Below the pieces are notes generated by a model that was not told the DNA's origin, ran no database searches, and saw only the letters and a program-made list of their open reading frames with translations. From positions 1 through 64,000 of the forward strand of contig DAOUIZ010000061.1 of assembly GCA_034423195.1 (NCBI GenBank): a stretch of DNA of 64,000 nucleotides, read 5' to 3'. The position numbers and the translations under genes were made by a program. Shown piece after piece: positions 9,341 to 17,855 of the stretch (the first letter of the stretch is position 1; every line of letters begins with the position of its first letter). This DNA comes from CATOSK01 sp034423195 (GTDB lineage: Bacteria; Chloroflexota; Dehalococcoidia; Lucifugimonadales; UBA3495).

Positions 9341-10282
9341 CTACTGGGCGTTGCGCTCCTCCTCTAGGGTCTGGCGGAGGACTTCGGGGTCGACGCGGAC
9401 CTCGACGCCGGCGCGTTCCTCTTGGAGGAGCATGGCGACCCGGGAGTCGCGGCCGTCCCACCCCCGGTTCATGGCCTCGGTCATCTCGGCGAGGGTGACG
9501 TTGGCCAGCTTCATGGGAACGTCGAACTCGCGGCCCACGCCCACGGCGAGGTCCACATCCTTGCGGGCCAGCCGGAGAGCGAAGTCGGGGGGGTCGAAGT
9601 TGCCGGGGAGGAGATGCTCGGCCAGGCCCTCGAAGGTGCCGCGCCGTCCCTGGGCGCCGCGTCGGACGGCCTGCCAGAGGGCCAGGGGTTCGACACCGGC
9701 CTTGACGCCCATGGTGAAGACCTCGGCGAGGGCGGTCTGGATGACGTATCCGGCGCAGTTGTGGACGAGCTTGGCGACTGCGCCGCAGCCGATGGGTCCG
9801 ACGTAGTAGGCCTTGTCGCCAATGGCGTCCAGGACGGGCTTGTAGCGGTCGAAGAGTTCCCGGTCGCCTCCCACCCAGATGGCGAGGTTGCGGGAGGCCG
9901 CGCCGCGGGGCCCGCCGCTGACCGGGGCGTCCAGCACGTTGATGCCGCGGGCGCCCATGATCTGGTGGATGCGGCGGATGGTGGTGGGGGAGTTGGTGCT
10001 GAGGTCGAAGTAGGTCTTGCCGGCCTGGAGACCTTCCATCAAGCCGGACTCTCCCAGGGCCACGGCCTCGATTTCCACCGGGCCGGGCAGGGAGGTGAAG
10101 ACGACATCGCTGGCCTCGGCGACCTCGCGGGGGGTGTCGGCCCAGACTGCGCCGGACTCCAGGTGGCGGGTGGCTGATTCCCGGCGCAGGTCGTGGACGA
10201 CCATCTCATTGCCGCCCTGCAGGCAGTTGTAGGCCATGCTGGAGCCCATGGTTCCGAGTCCGACGAATCCTACTTTGACCAT
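9341..10282 (-). CDS. NAD(P)-dependent 3-hydroxyisobutyrate dehydrogenase-like protein
   Basis: The reading frame is open far upstream, but ATG 10282 (MVKVGFVGLGTMGSSM) places the Rossmann motif GLGTMG at the N-terminus and follows a GGGAGGAAG ribosome site. The 313-residue protein has the family signature 'VLDAPVSGGPRGA' and a catalytic Lys in 'GCGAVAKLVHN'. The C-terminal helical domain contains 'LARKDVDLAV' and 'EMNRGWDGRDSRV'-like segments. It acts on beta-hydroxyacids, though the substrate is unknown. A close paralogue lies at 24403-25356. Confidence 0.92.
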   Translation of the reverse strand: MVKVGFVGLGTMGSSMAYNCLQGGNEMVVHDLRRESATRHLESGAVWADTPREVAEASDVVFTSLPGPVEIEAVALGESGLMEGLQAGKTYFDLSTNSPTTIRRIHQIMGARGINVLDAPVSGGPRGAASRNLAIWVGGDRELFDRYKPVLDAIGDKAYYVGPIGCGAVAKLVHNCAGYVIQTALAEVFTMGVKAGVEPLALWQAVRRGAQGRRGTFEGLAEHLLPGNFDPPDFALRLARKDVDLAVGVGREFDVPMKLANVTLAEMTEAMNRGWDGRDSRVAMLLQEERAGVEVRVDPEVLRQTLEEERNAQ

Positions 10283-10534
10283 AGCTTCCTCCCGGGTACA
10301 CCGCAGGGCCCCCGGAGCCTCGACAAGAGGCACTCGCAACAGGGGGACCGGAATCCCCCGCAGACCCTTCGGTGAAGTTGCCCCATTATGGGTCAGGGTG
10401 GGGCGGGTGACAAGTGGGGAGACGGCCAGCGAGGGGGAGGCCGACTCGTCTGGCAATCTTGTCAGACAGGGAAGGTTTGGGCATACTAGCCGGGCACACC
10501 GGGTCAGCCGATATCCTGGGTGTCATGGGGTTCG

Positions 10535-11023
10535 ATGGAACAACCCGACAGCCAGCAGGAACCCATCTTCACGGGGCAGAACCGCCCCAACATTCACCGC
10601 CACCTAGCGTCTTCGGAGCGGCTGCTCAGCACCTTCGGATCGTTTTACGCCACCAACTACCGACTGCTGAGGCTGGACCCGCCCCAGGGGCCCAGCCGGG
10701 GATATCTCCTGGAGATTCCGTACCACCGGGTGGTCTCCGTTGACCTGGTGCGCCGGGCCAACCATCCGATGCTGGCGCTGGGGACGGCGATGGCATTGCT
10801 GGGGATATTCATCATGCCGGTGCTGCCGGTGAGCGCGCTCCTGACCATTCCCATCGCGGGAGGCATCCTGTTCGTCGGGGCCCGGGGCAAGCCGGGGTAT
10901 TTCCAGATTGCGGCGCGGGATATGCCCAAGGAGGCGGAGAAACTGTGGCAGGTGGAGTACGAGCGGTCGGGCAGCTTCGTCGCCACCATCCGCAGCGCCA
11001 TCGGACAGATGCCGGACTTTTGA
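10535..11023 (+). CDS. Membrane protein of unknown function, bacterial-PH-like
   Basis: This product has 162 residues from ATG 10535 (an upstream GTG at 10520 is also possible). It contains an early segment 'ERLLSTFGSFYATNYRLLRLD', then 'EIPYHRVVSVDLVRR', then two adjacent hydrophobic helices (about residues 75-110), and a soluble tail. The pattern 'T.YRLL...IPY..V..V' followed by paired helices resembles bacterial PH-domain membrane proteins, but that call is tentative. It is followed 72 bp later by the acyl dehydratase gene. Confidence 0.6.
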   Translation: MEQPDSQQEPIFTGQNRPNIHRHLASSERLLSTFGSFYATNYRLLRLDPPQGPSRGYLLEIPYHRVVSVDLVRRANHPMLALGTAMALLGIFIMPVLPVSALLTIPIAGGILFVGARGKPGYFQIAARDMPKEAEKLWQVEYERSGSFVATIRSAIGQMPDF

Positions 11024-11095
11024 GGGGGTCCGGCGGCGGCGAATAAACGCAACTAACAATCCGGCGGCTGCCGGGGGTCAGGATAAGGAGCAACC

Positions 11096-12157
11096 ATGCT
11101 GGAACAGCAAGAGAGACTCTGGGAGTACGATGCGGTGGAGCCGGGGCAGACCGGGCGCCCCACCGTCGTCGAGATAACCGCGGAGAATATCGCGGAGTAC
11201 GCCGCCCTCTCGCAAAACCCGGATCCCCGCTTCCGAGCGGAGCCGCCCAGCCGTCTTAGACAAGTTACTTCAATCGACGGCGAAAGCGGCGACCCTCAGA
11301 AGCAGGGGGCCAACCCGGAGTTCCCGGGAGCGGCGGCGGCGATGCCGACCATGGCGTTGAGCTACGCTCCGCTGCTGCGGGACGACATCGCGGACAACAA
11401 CGGGTTCGTGGCGCTGGAGCAGTCGAAGACCGCCCGGCGGCAGACGCCATTTGCCAAGTGCGAGGCCCGCTGGTTTGCGCCGGTGCGGGCGGGGGATACC
11501 ATCACGGGGAACCGGAGGGTGCTGGAGAAGTACGAGCGCCGGGGGAGCAGGTTTGTGACCTTCCGGGTGGAGTGCGACAACCAGGAGGGGGTGCGGGTGG
11601 CCGAGTACGACTACACCTGCATCTTCCACTACGCCGGCGGGCAGAGGGCGGTGCCCCAGGAGCGGCCGGAACCGGAAACCGCTCCGGCACCGGCGCCGGA
11701 GGGTGTCCAGTCAAAGCCTGAGTTCCTGACGTTCGATGAAGTCTCGGTGGGGGACAGCCTGGCTTCCCTGGTGATTACCGAGAGCCAGGAAGTAATCAAC
11801 CGGAAGAACGAGTTCCGGCTGGCGGGTAAGCCCAGCGAGAGCAACATTCATACCGACGAGGAGTTTGCCAGGCAGAACATCTTTGGCGGGACGGTGAACG
11901 CCGGGCCGGCCACGATGTCCTACGTGGACCAGATGCTGGAGCGGAATTTTCCGCTGCGGGCGTTCTACGACGGAGGGTCGCTGCTGATGCGGGCAATCAC
12001 CCCCTTCCGGTCGGGGGACACGGTGGTGTTCGAAGGGGAGGTGACGGGCAAGCGGGAGGACAATGGCCGCAAGCTGGTGGAGTGCCGGGTCAGGGGGGCC
12101 AACCAGCGGGGGGAACTGGTCTGCCTGGCCGACGCCACGCTGGCGCTGGGGGAATAG
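11096..12157 (+). CDS. Double-hotdog acyl dehydratase (FAS1-like N-domain plus MaoC domain)
   Basis: This 353-residue protein has two hotdog domains separated by a Pro/Glu/Ala-rich linker near residues 180-203. The N-domain (residues 1-180) contains 'ITAENIAEYAALSQNPDPRF'. The C-domain contains 'SNIHTDEEFARQNIFGGTVN', matching the MaoC hydratase region 'N..H.D...A......G...'. It likely hydrates or dehydrates acyl-CoA thioesters. ATG 11096 follows an AAGGAG site. Residues about 50-70 (AEPPSRLRQVTSIDGESGDP) correspond exactly to a family A palindromic element inserted in frame, so the N-domain carries an extra loop. Confidence 0.88.
   Translation: MLEQQERLWEYDAVEPGQTGRPTVVEITAENIAEYAALSQNPDPRFRAEPPSRLRQVTSIDGESGDPQKQGANPEFPGAAAAMPTMALSYAPLLRDDIADNNGFVALEQSKTARRQTPFAKCEARWFAPVRAGDTITGNRRVLEKYERRGSRFVTFRVECDNQEGVRVAEYDYTCIFHYAGGQRAVPQERPEPETAPAPAPEGVQSKPEFLTFDEVSVGDSLASLVITESQEVINRKNEFRLAGKPSESNIHTDEEFARQNIFGGTVNAGPATMSYVDQMLERNFPLRAFYDGGSLLMRAITPFRSGDTVVFEGEVTGKREDNGRKLVECRVRGANQRGELVCLADATLALGE
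11245..11296 (+). repeat. Family A palindromic element (short form) inserted in a coding gene
   Basis: The segment reads GGAGCCGCCCAGC..TCTTAGACAAGTTACTTCAATC..GGCGAAAGCGGCGACCCT, matching the element at 33598-33663 and the arms of the long copies at 32620-32880, 37096 and 44303. It lies inside the acyl dehydratase gene and keeps its frame open. Confidence 0.8.
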
Positions 12158-12493
12158 GGACGAGGGCCCACCGGCGGCCACCATATTCCCCCACTTCCGA
12201 AGGCGGCCACCAGGAGCTATTTCAAAGGCGAGTTGTAGCCCGGTTATTTGCCGGTAGAGCAGGCATTTGGCCAGGAGTCACCCTCGTCTTAACCACCCCC
12301 TAACCACCCCCCTGGATGGGGAAGGAGTAGGGAAGGAATATTGAAACGGCTTCCGGGCGGCGGACTGAAGGTTGCGGTAAGCAAAGGGGCCGGAGCGACA
12401 ACCGAGACCAGCGAGAACATTGCCGCATCAGGGGAGCGTCAACGTTGATGCTGCACATATCAGCCTTCTGCAAACCGAAGGCCAGGAATTGTC
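12158..12493. other. Intergenic stretch between convergent genes
   Basis: The 336 bases hold no supportable gene on either strand. The short C-rich tandem 'aaccaccccctaaccacccc' near 12291-12310 is the only local repeat. Confidence 0.6.
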
Positions 12494-13381
12494 TTACTGC
12501 CGCTGCCTGGGGTGTTTGGCCAGAAAATCGTCGGCGATCTCCTCAAGAGTTGCAAAGCGCACGCCGTCGTGAGAGCGGATGTATTCCGTAATGCGCTCCA
12601 GCATCAGCAGCACCTGGGGCCGGCCGCTCACGTCCGGGTGGATGGTCATGGGGAACACCGCATCGTCGTACTCCCGGTACACCCAATCGAACTGGTCCCG
12701 CCACATGGACTCAATGTCCCGGGGATTGACGAACCCGTGGCTGTTGGGCGACTTCTTGATGAACATCATCGGCGGCAGGTCGTCCAGGTACCAGTTGGCC
12801 GGTATCTCCACCAGGTCGGTCTCCTCGCCCCGCTCCAGGGCGTGCATCCAGTAGTCCGCGGGCATACCATAATCAATCTTCGTCCAGCGGTCGCCCACGC
12901 GGACATAGTAGCACTCGAAATCGCGGTGCATCAGGCTGTGGTCATACTTGATGCCGTGCTTCAGCAGCAGTTCGTTGGTAACGTGGCTGAACTCCCACCA
13001 TGGCGCGACGTAGCCCCGGGGCCTTTTCCCCGAAACCTCGGTAATCAGATCGATGCAGCGCAGCAGCACCGCCTCCTCCTGCTCCGGCGACATGGAGATG
13101 GGATTCTCGTGGGAGTAGCCGTGCATTCCGACCTCATGGCCTTGGTCCACAATCATCCGGCATTCGTCGGGAAAGGTCTCGATGGAGTGGCCCGGGATGA
13201 ACCAGCTGGTCCTGATGTCCAGCCGTTCAAAGAGTTTCAGCAGGCGGGGCGTTCCCACTTCCCCGGCGAACAGTCCGCGGGAGATATCGTCGGGTGAGTC
13301 CTCCCCACCGTAAGAACCCAGCCACCCGCCAACAGCGTCCAAGTCAACCCCAAACGCGCACAGAATTTGTTTGTCAGCCAT
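12494..13381 (-). CDS. Polysaccharide deacetylase family (NodB-like) protein
   Basis: This 295-residue protein starts at ATG 13381, after a CAGGAG site. Its opening 'QILCAFGVDLDAVGGWLGSYGG' carries the metal-binding Asp. It continues with 'TSWFIPGHSIETFP' and 'GHEVGMHGYSHENP', which holds the H-x4-H-like zinc pair (H..HGYSHE), and 'GKRPRGYVAPWWEFS'. A late 'FPMTIHPDVSGRP' supplies the second His motif. These are features of the carbohydrate-esterase-4/PuuE-like group, which includes peptidoglycan deacetylases and cyclic-amide hydrolases. With no signal peptide, a cytoplasmic small-molecule amidohydrolase role is more likely than a cell-wall role. Competing hairpins lie upstream at 13399-13441. 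Confidence 0.87.
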   Translation of the reverse strand: MADKQILCAFGVDLDAVGGWLGSYGGEDSPDDISRGLFAGEVGTPRLLKLFERLDIRTSWFIPGHSIETFPDECRMIVDQGHEVGMHGYSHENPISMSPEQEEAVLLRCIDLITEVSGKRPRGYVAPWWEFSHVTNELLLKHGIKYDHSLMHRDFECYYVRVGDRWTKIDYGMPADYWMHALERGEETDLVEIPANWYLDDLPPMMFIKKSPNSHGFVNPRDIESMWRDQFDWVYREYDDAVFPMTIHPDVSGRPQVLLMLERITEYIRSHDGVRFATLEEIADDFLAKHPRQRQ

Positions 13382-13398
13382 CTCAAATCTCCTGGTAT

Positions 13399-13441
13399 TC
13401 TCCGCATAACATGCGGAGATTAAGGGGGTTAATCTCCGCAT
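13399..13441 (-). promoter_or_regulatory. Mutually exclusive hairpins in the deacetylase 5' leader
   Basis: Three complementary arms are present. Read on the minus strand, ATGCGGAGATTAA (13441-13429), TTAATCTCCGCAT (13423-13411) and ATGCGGAGA (13407-13399) follow one another. The middle arm can pair with the first (13 bp, loop CCCCC) or with the third (9 bp, loop GTT), but not both. The third arm ends a few bases before the CAGGAG ribosome site of the deacetylase gene, so folding could gate its translation or terminate transcription from the gene at 13459. Confidence 0.5.
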
Positions 13442-13458
13442 TTGAGTTGCCGGGCGGG

Positions 13459-13881
13459 TTAGCGCAGGAGGCCGTAGACCCGGTCGGGGGCAACCAGGAC
13501 GATGACGGCGTCCTGCTCCTTCATGGCAACGTCGTATTCCTCCCAGTCCGAGTGCTCGCTGTCGCCGCAGCACATGAACATTTCCCGTAGCATGACGCGC
13601 ATCTTCTCGGGGTCGGTGTTGTGGTAGTCGAAGAGGGTCGCCTGTCCCTCGACCACGACGTACTGACGCCAGTCGGCGGCGGTGGCGGTGACGGTGCAGC
13701 GGGGGTTTCGGCGGAGGTTGCTGACCTTGGCGGACCGCCCGCGGACGGCGACGAAGACGAGGTCATCCTCGTGATGGCCGGCGACGACGATGCTGCTCTG
13801 GATGGCCCCGCTGGGCTTGATGGTGTTGACGACGGCGCGGTGGTTGTTCCGAAGGAAGGGCTTGGCTTGTTCAAATTCCAT
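13459..13881 (-). CDS. F420/FMN-binding pyridoxamine-5'-phosphate-oxidase-like protein
   Basis: This 140-residue protein has the split-barrel flavin/F420-binding fold of the TIGR03618 group. 'MEFEQAKPFLRNNHRAVVNTIKPSGAIQSSIV' leads into 'RGRSAKVSNLRRNPRCTVTA', the 'K..NL..NPR.....' cofactor phosphate-binding signature, and 'YVVVEGQATL'. It likely uses F420H2 or FMN to reduce small molecules. It is upstream of, and co-oriented with, the deacetylase gene, and an operon is plausible. The ATG at 13881 is followed directly by the usual N-terminal helix. Confidence 0.88.
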   Translation of the reverse strand: MEFEQAKPFLRNNHRAVVNTIKPSGAIQSSIVVAGHHEDDLVFVAVRGRSAKVSNLRRNPRCTVTATAADWRQYVVVEGQATLFDYHNTDPEKMRVMLREMFMCCGDSEHSDWEEYDVAMKEQDAVIVLVAPDRVYGLLR

Positions 13882-13924
13882 TTTCTAACCTCAACTTGGC
13901 GTTATAGGCTTGGGGGACGGTGGG

Positions 13925-13984
13925 AGGACAATCGCACGACTGCCAATTTTGGCCAGATTTCCAGTGAACGGTCAACACGATCAT
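13925..13984 (-). repeat. Family D repeat, copy 1
   Basis: The reverse complement reads CGTGTTGACCGTTCACTGG, then TGGCCAAAATTGGCA, then GTCGTGCGATTGTCCT. It matches copies at 44161-44218 and 50935-50990 along about 57 bp. The three copies share an inner inverted repeat around a 'ggtttgaccaaacc'-type centre. Confidence 0.7.
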
Positions 13985-14157
13985 GTGGAGACAGACGATG
14001 GGAGCCTGGATTTTTTGCGATTCCGCCACTGCCGCAAGGTAACTTGTCTCAACGGCAGCGGCTGTCGCGCGGGGATGGTTGCGAAGCTCCCGGTTGAGGC
14101 AACCCCCGCCTGCGCGGGGGCAGGCTCTGCGCTGGAATGAGGTGAGACAGCGGTCTG

Positions 14158-14469
14158 CTACGTGGCGAGGGAGAGGGTGATAATGGTGGCCATGAGGGTT
14201 ACCCATGCGCCGCCGATGAGGATGTAGAGGGTGTTGAACCGGGAGTTCATGGCCGATTCCAGGGAGTTTATGCGGGTTTCGACGGAAGTGATGCGGTTGT
14301 CGATGGAACCGAGCCTGGCGTCGACCTGCTCGTAGGCGCCTTCGAGACGGGAGATGCGTTGTTCGGGGGTAGCCAGGGGTTGCTCCTTGGGGAGGGTTTC
14401 CGCTGTTGGTGACGTCCTTGCGGCGATTATACTTCTCTGGGGGGGCGTGGGTAAGTGGGGCTGTGACAT
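14158..14469 (-). CDS. Small coiled-coil protein with C-terminal membrane anchor
   Basis: The 103-residue frame has a low-complexity N-terminus, then a heptad-rich stretch (RISRLEGAYEQVDARLGSID through NSLESAMNSRF, residues about 38-78), and a single C-terminal transmembrane helix (LYILIGGAWVTLMATIITLS). The true start may be later than ATG 14469, since an AAGGAG lies ahead of codon 33. Such small 'coiled coil plus tail anchor' proteins are common and of unknown function. A similar design recurs at 41028-41198. Confidence 0.6.
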   Translation of the reverse strand: MSQPHLPTPPQRSIIAARTSPTAETLPKEQPLATPEQRISRLEGAYEQVDARLGSIDNRITSVETRINSLESAMNSRFNTLYILIGGAWVTLMATIITLSLAT

Positions 14470-14554
14470 CAGGACTTGAGGGGTTTCTGCCCCTGCATCC
14501 GCCGGGAGCGGCGCTCCTGGGCGGGAACGGCGAAAGCGTTAGGGAAGGGAATTT

Positions 14555-17086
14555 ATGAACATAGCGGCAGCGAGTAACGGGGCGCAGGTCCCGGCGGGGA
14601 GCAACCTGGTGGAGTTTTTGCGGGGGGTGGCGGAGCGGTGGGGGCCGCGGGATGCGCTGCTGTTCAAGCCGGCTTTCCGATACCAGCGGTGGAGCTATTC
14701 GCGGCTGTGGGAGGAGTCGGGGCGGGTGGCGGCAATGCTCCAGCAGCGGGGGTTGGGGAAGGGGGACCAGGCAGTCCTGTGGGGGCCGAACTGCCCCCAG
14801 TGGGTGCTGGCCTTCTTCGGGTGCATCCGGGCCGGAGTGGTGCTGGTGCCGCTGGACGTGCGGAGCGCGCCGGACTACGTGGAGCGGGTGCTGTCGCGGA
14901 CGGAGGCGGCGGTGGCGTTCACGTCCCGGTTCACGCCCAAGGGGGACGTGGACCTCGGCATCCCGGAAATAACCTTCGAGGAGCTGGATGGGCTGATTGA
15001 GGGAATGCCCCAGCCGGAGGAGGTGGAGATTGCACCGGACGACCTGGCGGAGATCATGTTCACGTCGGGGACGACGGGAGACCCCAAGGGCGTGATGCTG
15101 ACCCACCGGAACCTGCTGGCGAACATCGAGGGGGTATGCCAGTACATCGTGTGCCCGCCGGACAGCCGGCTGCTGTCCATCCTGCCCCTGAGCCACATGT
15201 ACGAGCAGATGGGCGGGTTGTTCATCGCCCTGCGTACCGGGGCCAGCGTGACGTATCCGACGAGCCGGCAGCCGACGGTGCTGTCGCGGACGATGCGGGA
15301 GCGGAAGATAACCATCCTGCTGCTGGTGCCGCAGGGGCTGGAACTGCTGATGAACGGCATCGAGCGGGAGGTTCGGCGTCAGGGGAAGGAGGCGCTGTGG
15401 GAGAAGCTGCTGAAGGTGGCGGAGAAGACTCCCTTCGGGCTGCGGCGGAAGCTGTTTGGACGGGTACACAGGCAGTTCGGGGGCAAGCTGGACTTCATCG
15501 TGTCCGGCGGGGCTGCGCTGGACTATGACCTGGGGCGGAAGTGGGAGCTGCTGGGGGTGAAGATAATCCAGGGATACGGCACCACCGAGGCGGCGCCCGT
15601 CATCAGCAACCACACCATCCAGGAGCGGCGGTTCGACTCGACGGGGCGGCCCCTGCCCAACGTGGAGGTGAAGATCAGCGGGGACGGGGAGATCATGGTG
15701 CGGGGGGACAACATCACTCCCGGGTACTGGCGGGCGCCGGAGGAGACGGCGGCGGTGTTCGACGGGGAGTGGTACCTGACCGGGGACCTGGGCTTCTTCG
15801 ACAAGGAGGGGTTCCTGCATGTCAAGGGGCGGAAGAAGGACATGATCGTCCTGCCCAGCGGCCAGAACGTCTTTCCCGACGACATCCAGGCCATCCTGAC
15901 CAAGCATCCCCAGGTCAAGGACGCGGCGGTGGTGGGGCTGGAGCAGGGGGCGGCGGTGGAGGTACACGCGGCGCTGCTCCTGGAGGAATCGGAGGATGCG
16001 GACAGGGCGGCGCAGGAGGCGGTGGCCTGGGCCAACGGGCAGTTGGCGGAGCAGCAGCGCATCCGGGGGTTCACCGCCTGGCCGGAGGAGGACTTCCCGC
16101 GCACGCACACGCTGAAGGTGAAGAAGCAGATCGTCATCGACACCATCCTGGGGAAGGTGGAGGCCGAGACTCCGGCGGGGGCGGCTGCTTCGGGCGGAGG
16201 CACGGCCGGCGGGCCGCGGGGGTTGACGCATATCATCGCGGAGGTGAGCCGGCGGGGCGTGGACGAAATCGAGGAGGGCGCGTCGCTGGGGGACGACCTG
16301 GACCTGGACTCGCTGGGGCGGGTGGAGCTGCTGTCGGCGGTGGAAACGGAGCTGGGGGTGTACATGGACGAGAGCCAGCTTTCGCCGGAGACGACGGTGG
16401 CGGAGCTGCGGGCGCTGGTGGAGCAGGGAGCGGCCAATCCGCCGGTGCTGAGCTTCCCGTCGTGGGGGATGCGGTGGTGGTGCCGGATGGCGCGGGGATT
16501 CCTGCAGCGGTCGGTGATTTTCCCGGCGACGTGGCTGGTCTACGGGCTGAGAATCGAGGGACGGGAGAACCTGCGGGGCATCGAGGGGCCGGTGCTGTTC
16601 GCGTCGAACCACCACCTGGGGCTGGATAATCCGCTGATCATCAAGTCCATTCCGCCAGGGTGGCGGCGGCGGATGGCGATTGCGGGCGCGGCGGAGCTGT
16701 GGCGTAACCCGGTGTGGTGGACGCTGAATCCGCTGCTGGGCAACGGGTTCCCGCTGGCCCGGGAGGGAGCGGTGCGGCCGTCGCTGGAGAACATGGGCCG
16801 GATTATGGATACGGGGTGGTCGGTGCTCATCTATCCTGAAGGCGAGCTGACGGTGGGCGGGCCGATCAAGCCCTTCATGCCTGGGACGGGACTGGTGGCG
16901 GTGGAGGGGCGCATCCCGGTGGTGCCGCTGCGGCTGCGGATTGACCGGATGGGGTCGCCGTCGAAGTTTCCCATCCTGCGGCGGGGCCGGGTGGAGGTGC
17001 GGCTGGGGGAGCCGTTGGTGTTTCCGGCAGGCACGGACTACATGAAGGCGACGGCGGCGATAGAGGAGGCGGTGCGGGGGTTGTAG
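14555..17086 (+). CDS. Acyl-activating enzyme, acyl carrier domain and PlsC-type acyltransferase in one protein
   Basis: The 843-residue product has three domains. Residues 1-545 are an ANL-family AMP-forming ligase: P-loop 'FTSGTTGDPKGVMLTH' near 168, 'GYGTTEAAP' near 346, 'YLTGDLG' near 410, and the C-terminal 'GRKKDMIVLPSGQNVFPDDI'. Residues about 560-625 form an acyl-carrier domain with the phosphopantetheine site 'DLDLDSLGRVEL' (Ser near 585). Residues about 645-843 are a 1-acylglycerol-phosphate acyltransferase with the 'NHHLGLD' catalytic motif near 686 and 'IYPEGELT'. It likely activates a fatty acid, holds it on the carrier and passes it to a lipid acceptor. E. coli Aas has the opposite domain order and no carrier. 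Part of the operon context is unclear because it stands alone. Confidence 0.9.
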   Translation: MNIAAASNGAQVPAGSNLVEFLRGVAERWGPRDALLFKPAFRYQRWSYSRLWEESGRVAAMLQQRGLGKGDQAVLWGPNCPQWVLAFFGCIRAGVVLVPLDVRSAPDYVERVLSRTEAAVAFTSRFTPKGDVDLGIPEITFEELDGLIEGMPQPEEVEIAPDDLAEIMFTSGTTGDPKGVMLTHRNLLANIEGVCQYIVCPPDSRLLSILPLSHMYEQMGGLFIALRTGASVTYPTSRQPTVLSRTMRERKITILLLVPQGLELLMNGIEREVRRQGKEALWEKLLKVAEKTPFGLRRKLFGRVHRQFGGKLDFIVSGGAALDYDLGRKWELLGVKIIQGYGTTEAAPVISNHTIQERRFDSTGRPLPNVEVKISGDGEIMVRGDNITPGYWRAPEETAAVFDGEWYLTGDLGFFDKEGFLHVKGRKKDMIVLPSGQNVFPDDIQAILTKHPQVKDAAVVGLEQGAAVEVHAALLLEESEDADRAAQEAVAWANGQLAEQQRIRGFTAWPEEDFPRTHTLKVKKQIVIDTILGKVEAETPAGAAASGGGTAGGPRGLTHIIAEVSRRGVDEIEEGASLGDDLDLDSLGRVELLSAVETELGVYMDESQLSPETTVAELRALVEQGAANPPVLSFPSWGMRWWCRMARGFLQRSVIFPATWLVYGLRIEGRENLRGIEGPVLFASNHHLGLDNPLIIKSIPPGWRRRMAIAGAAELWRNPVWWTLNPLLGNGFPLAREGAVRPSLENMGRIMDTGWSVLIYPEGELTVGGPIKPFMPGTGLVAVEGRIPVVPLRLRIDRMGSPSKFPILRRGRVEVRLGEPLVFPAGTDYMKATAAIEEAVRGL

Positions 17087-17096
17087 GGGGGATACT

Positions 17097-17116
17097 TTGG
17101 GGGATGAATCCCCCAA
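17097..17116. repeat. Palindromic repeat family B, copy 2 (GATGAATC type)
   Basis: TTGGGGGATGAATCCCCCAA lies 11 bp after the acyltransferase fusion stop, preceded by GGGGGGATACT and followed by ACCCCCG. Its placement just past a stop codon suits a terminator-like or REP-like role. Confidence 0.9.
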
Positions 17117-17232
17117 ACCCCCGAAATGAGTGCGTTGCTTCCGATAACGATTCCCTGGGGTCGCCTTCCCTTGTCCTCGCTTTCTTGGCGGGGGTAGAAT
17201 TGGGCTGATTTCACGAGGGGGAGGGATTTGTC

Positions 17233-17652
17233 ATGTACAGCAAGCCAATGTTGAGCCTGGACCAGACGCAACGGGCGATGAATGCGATGATCGCCAAGGC
17301 TACCCAGGAGCCGGACCGTCCGGTGGCGATGGCGATTGTGGACGACGCGGGGAACCTGCTGAGCTACGCCCGCATGGACAACTGCCGCCCCAATCCCCAG
17401 ACGTTCGCCATCCGCAAGGCCTACACCTCGGCGCTGTCCGGGGTGGACTCGGCGGCCTACGCGGAGCGGCTGAAGAGCCAGGGTAGGACGGTCAGCGACT
17501 TTGGGAATCCCAACCTGGTGTCGGCCCAGGGGGCGGTGGTAATCACCGACCCGGCGTCGGGAGCCGTGCTGGGGGCCATCGGGGTGAGCGGTCTGACGGC
17601 CCAGGAGGACGAGGACCTGTCACGGCTGGGCGTGGAGAACCTGGGATTGTAG
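17233..17652 (+). CDS. GlcG/HbpS family (DUF336) protein
   Basis: This 139-residue protein starts at ATG 17233 after GGGAGGG. It carries 'RPVAMAIVDDAGNLLSYARM', 'AIRKAYTSALSG' and the late 'GAVVITDPASGAVLGAIGVSG', which together match the GlcG/HbpS family. That family includes haem-binding and glycolate-locus proteins, though most members have no proven function. It is probably soluble. No operon partner is evident on either side. Confidence 0.85.
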   Translation: MYSKPMLSLDQTQRAMNAMIAKATQEPDRPVAMAIVDDAGNLLSYARMDNCRPNPQTFAIRKAYTSALSGVDSAAYAERLKSQGRTVSDFGNPNLVSAQGAVVITDPASGAVLGAIGVSGLTAQEDEDLSRLGVENLGL

Positions 17653-17855
17653 CCGGTCAGGGGGTTCTTTCCTTCCGGCCTGAATAGCTGAGTTCCACCG
17701 TCTGCGCGGGGGCGCGGCTCCGCCTCCGCGGGGGTGGCAAGCGGTGGGGGAATCCGTTTCTCTCCGCTGTTGCGTATCCTTGGATGCTGTCGTAAATCCA
17801 ACCGGCCGCCGGTAGAACACCGGCGGCGCCTTGATTTTTGCCCCAGGAGGTTATC

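Noticed and set aside
13871..17116. Minus-strand open frame of 1081 codons opposite the acyl-ligase fusion
   Set aside because: Its Pro/Arg/Gln/His-rich composition is the antisense of a high-GC gene; the plus-strand product has all domain motifs.
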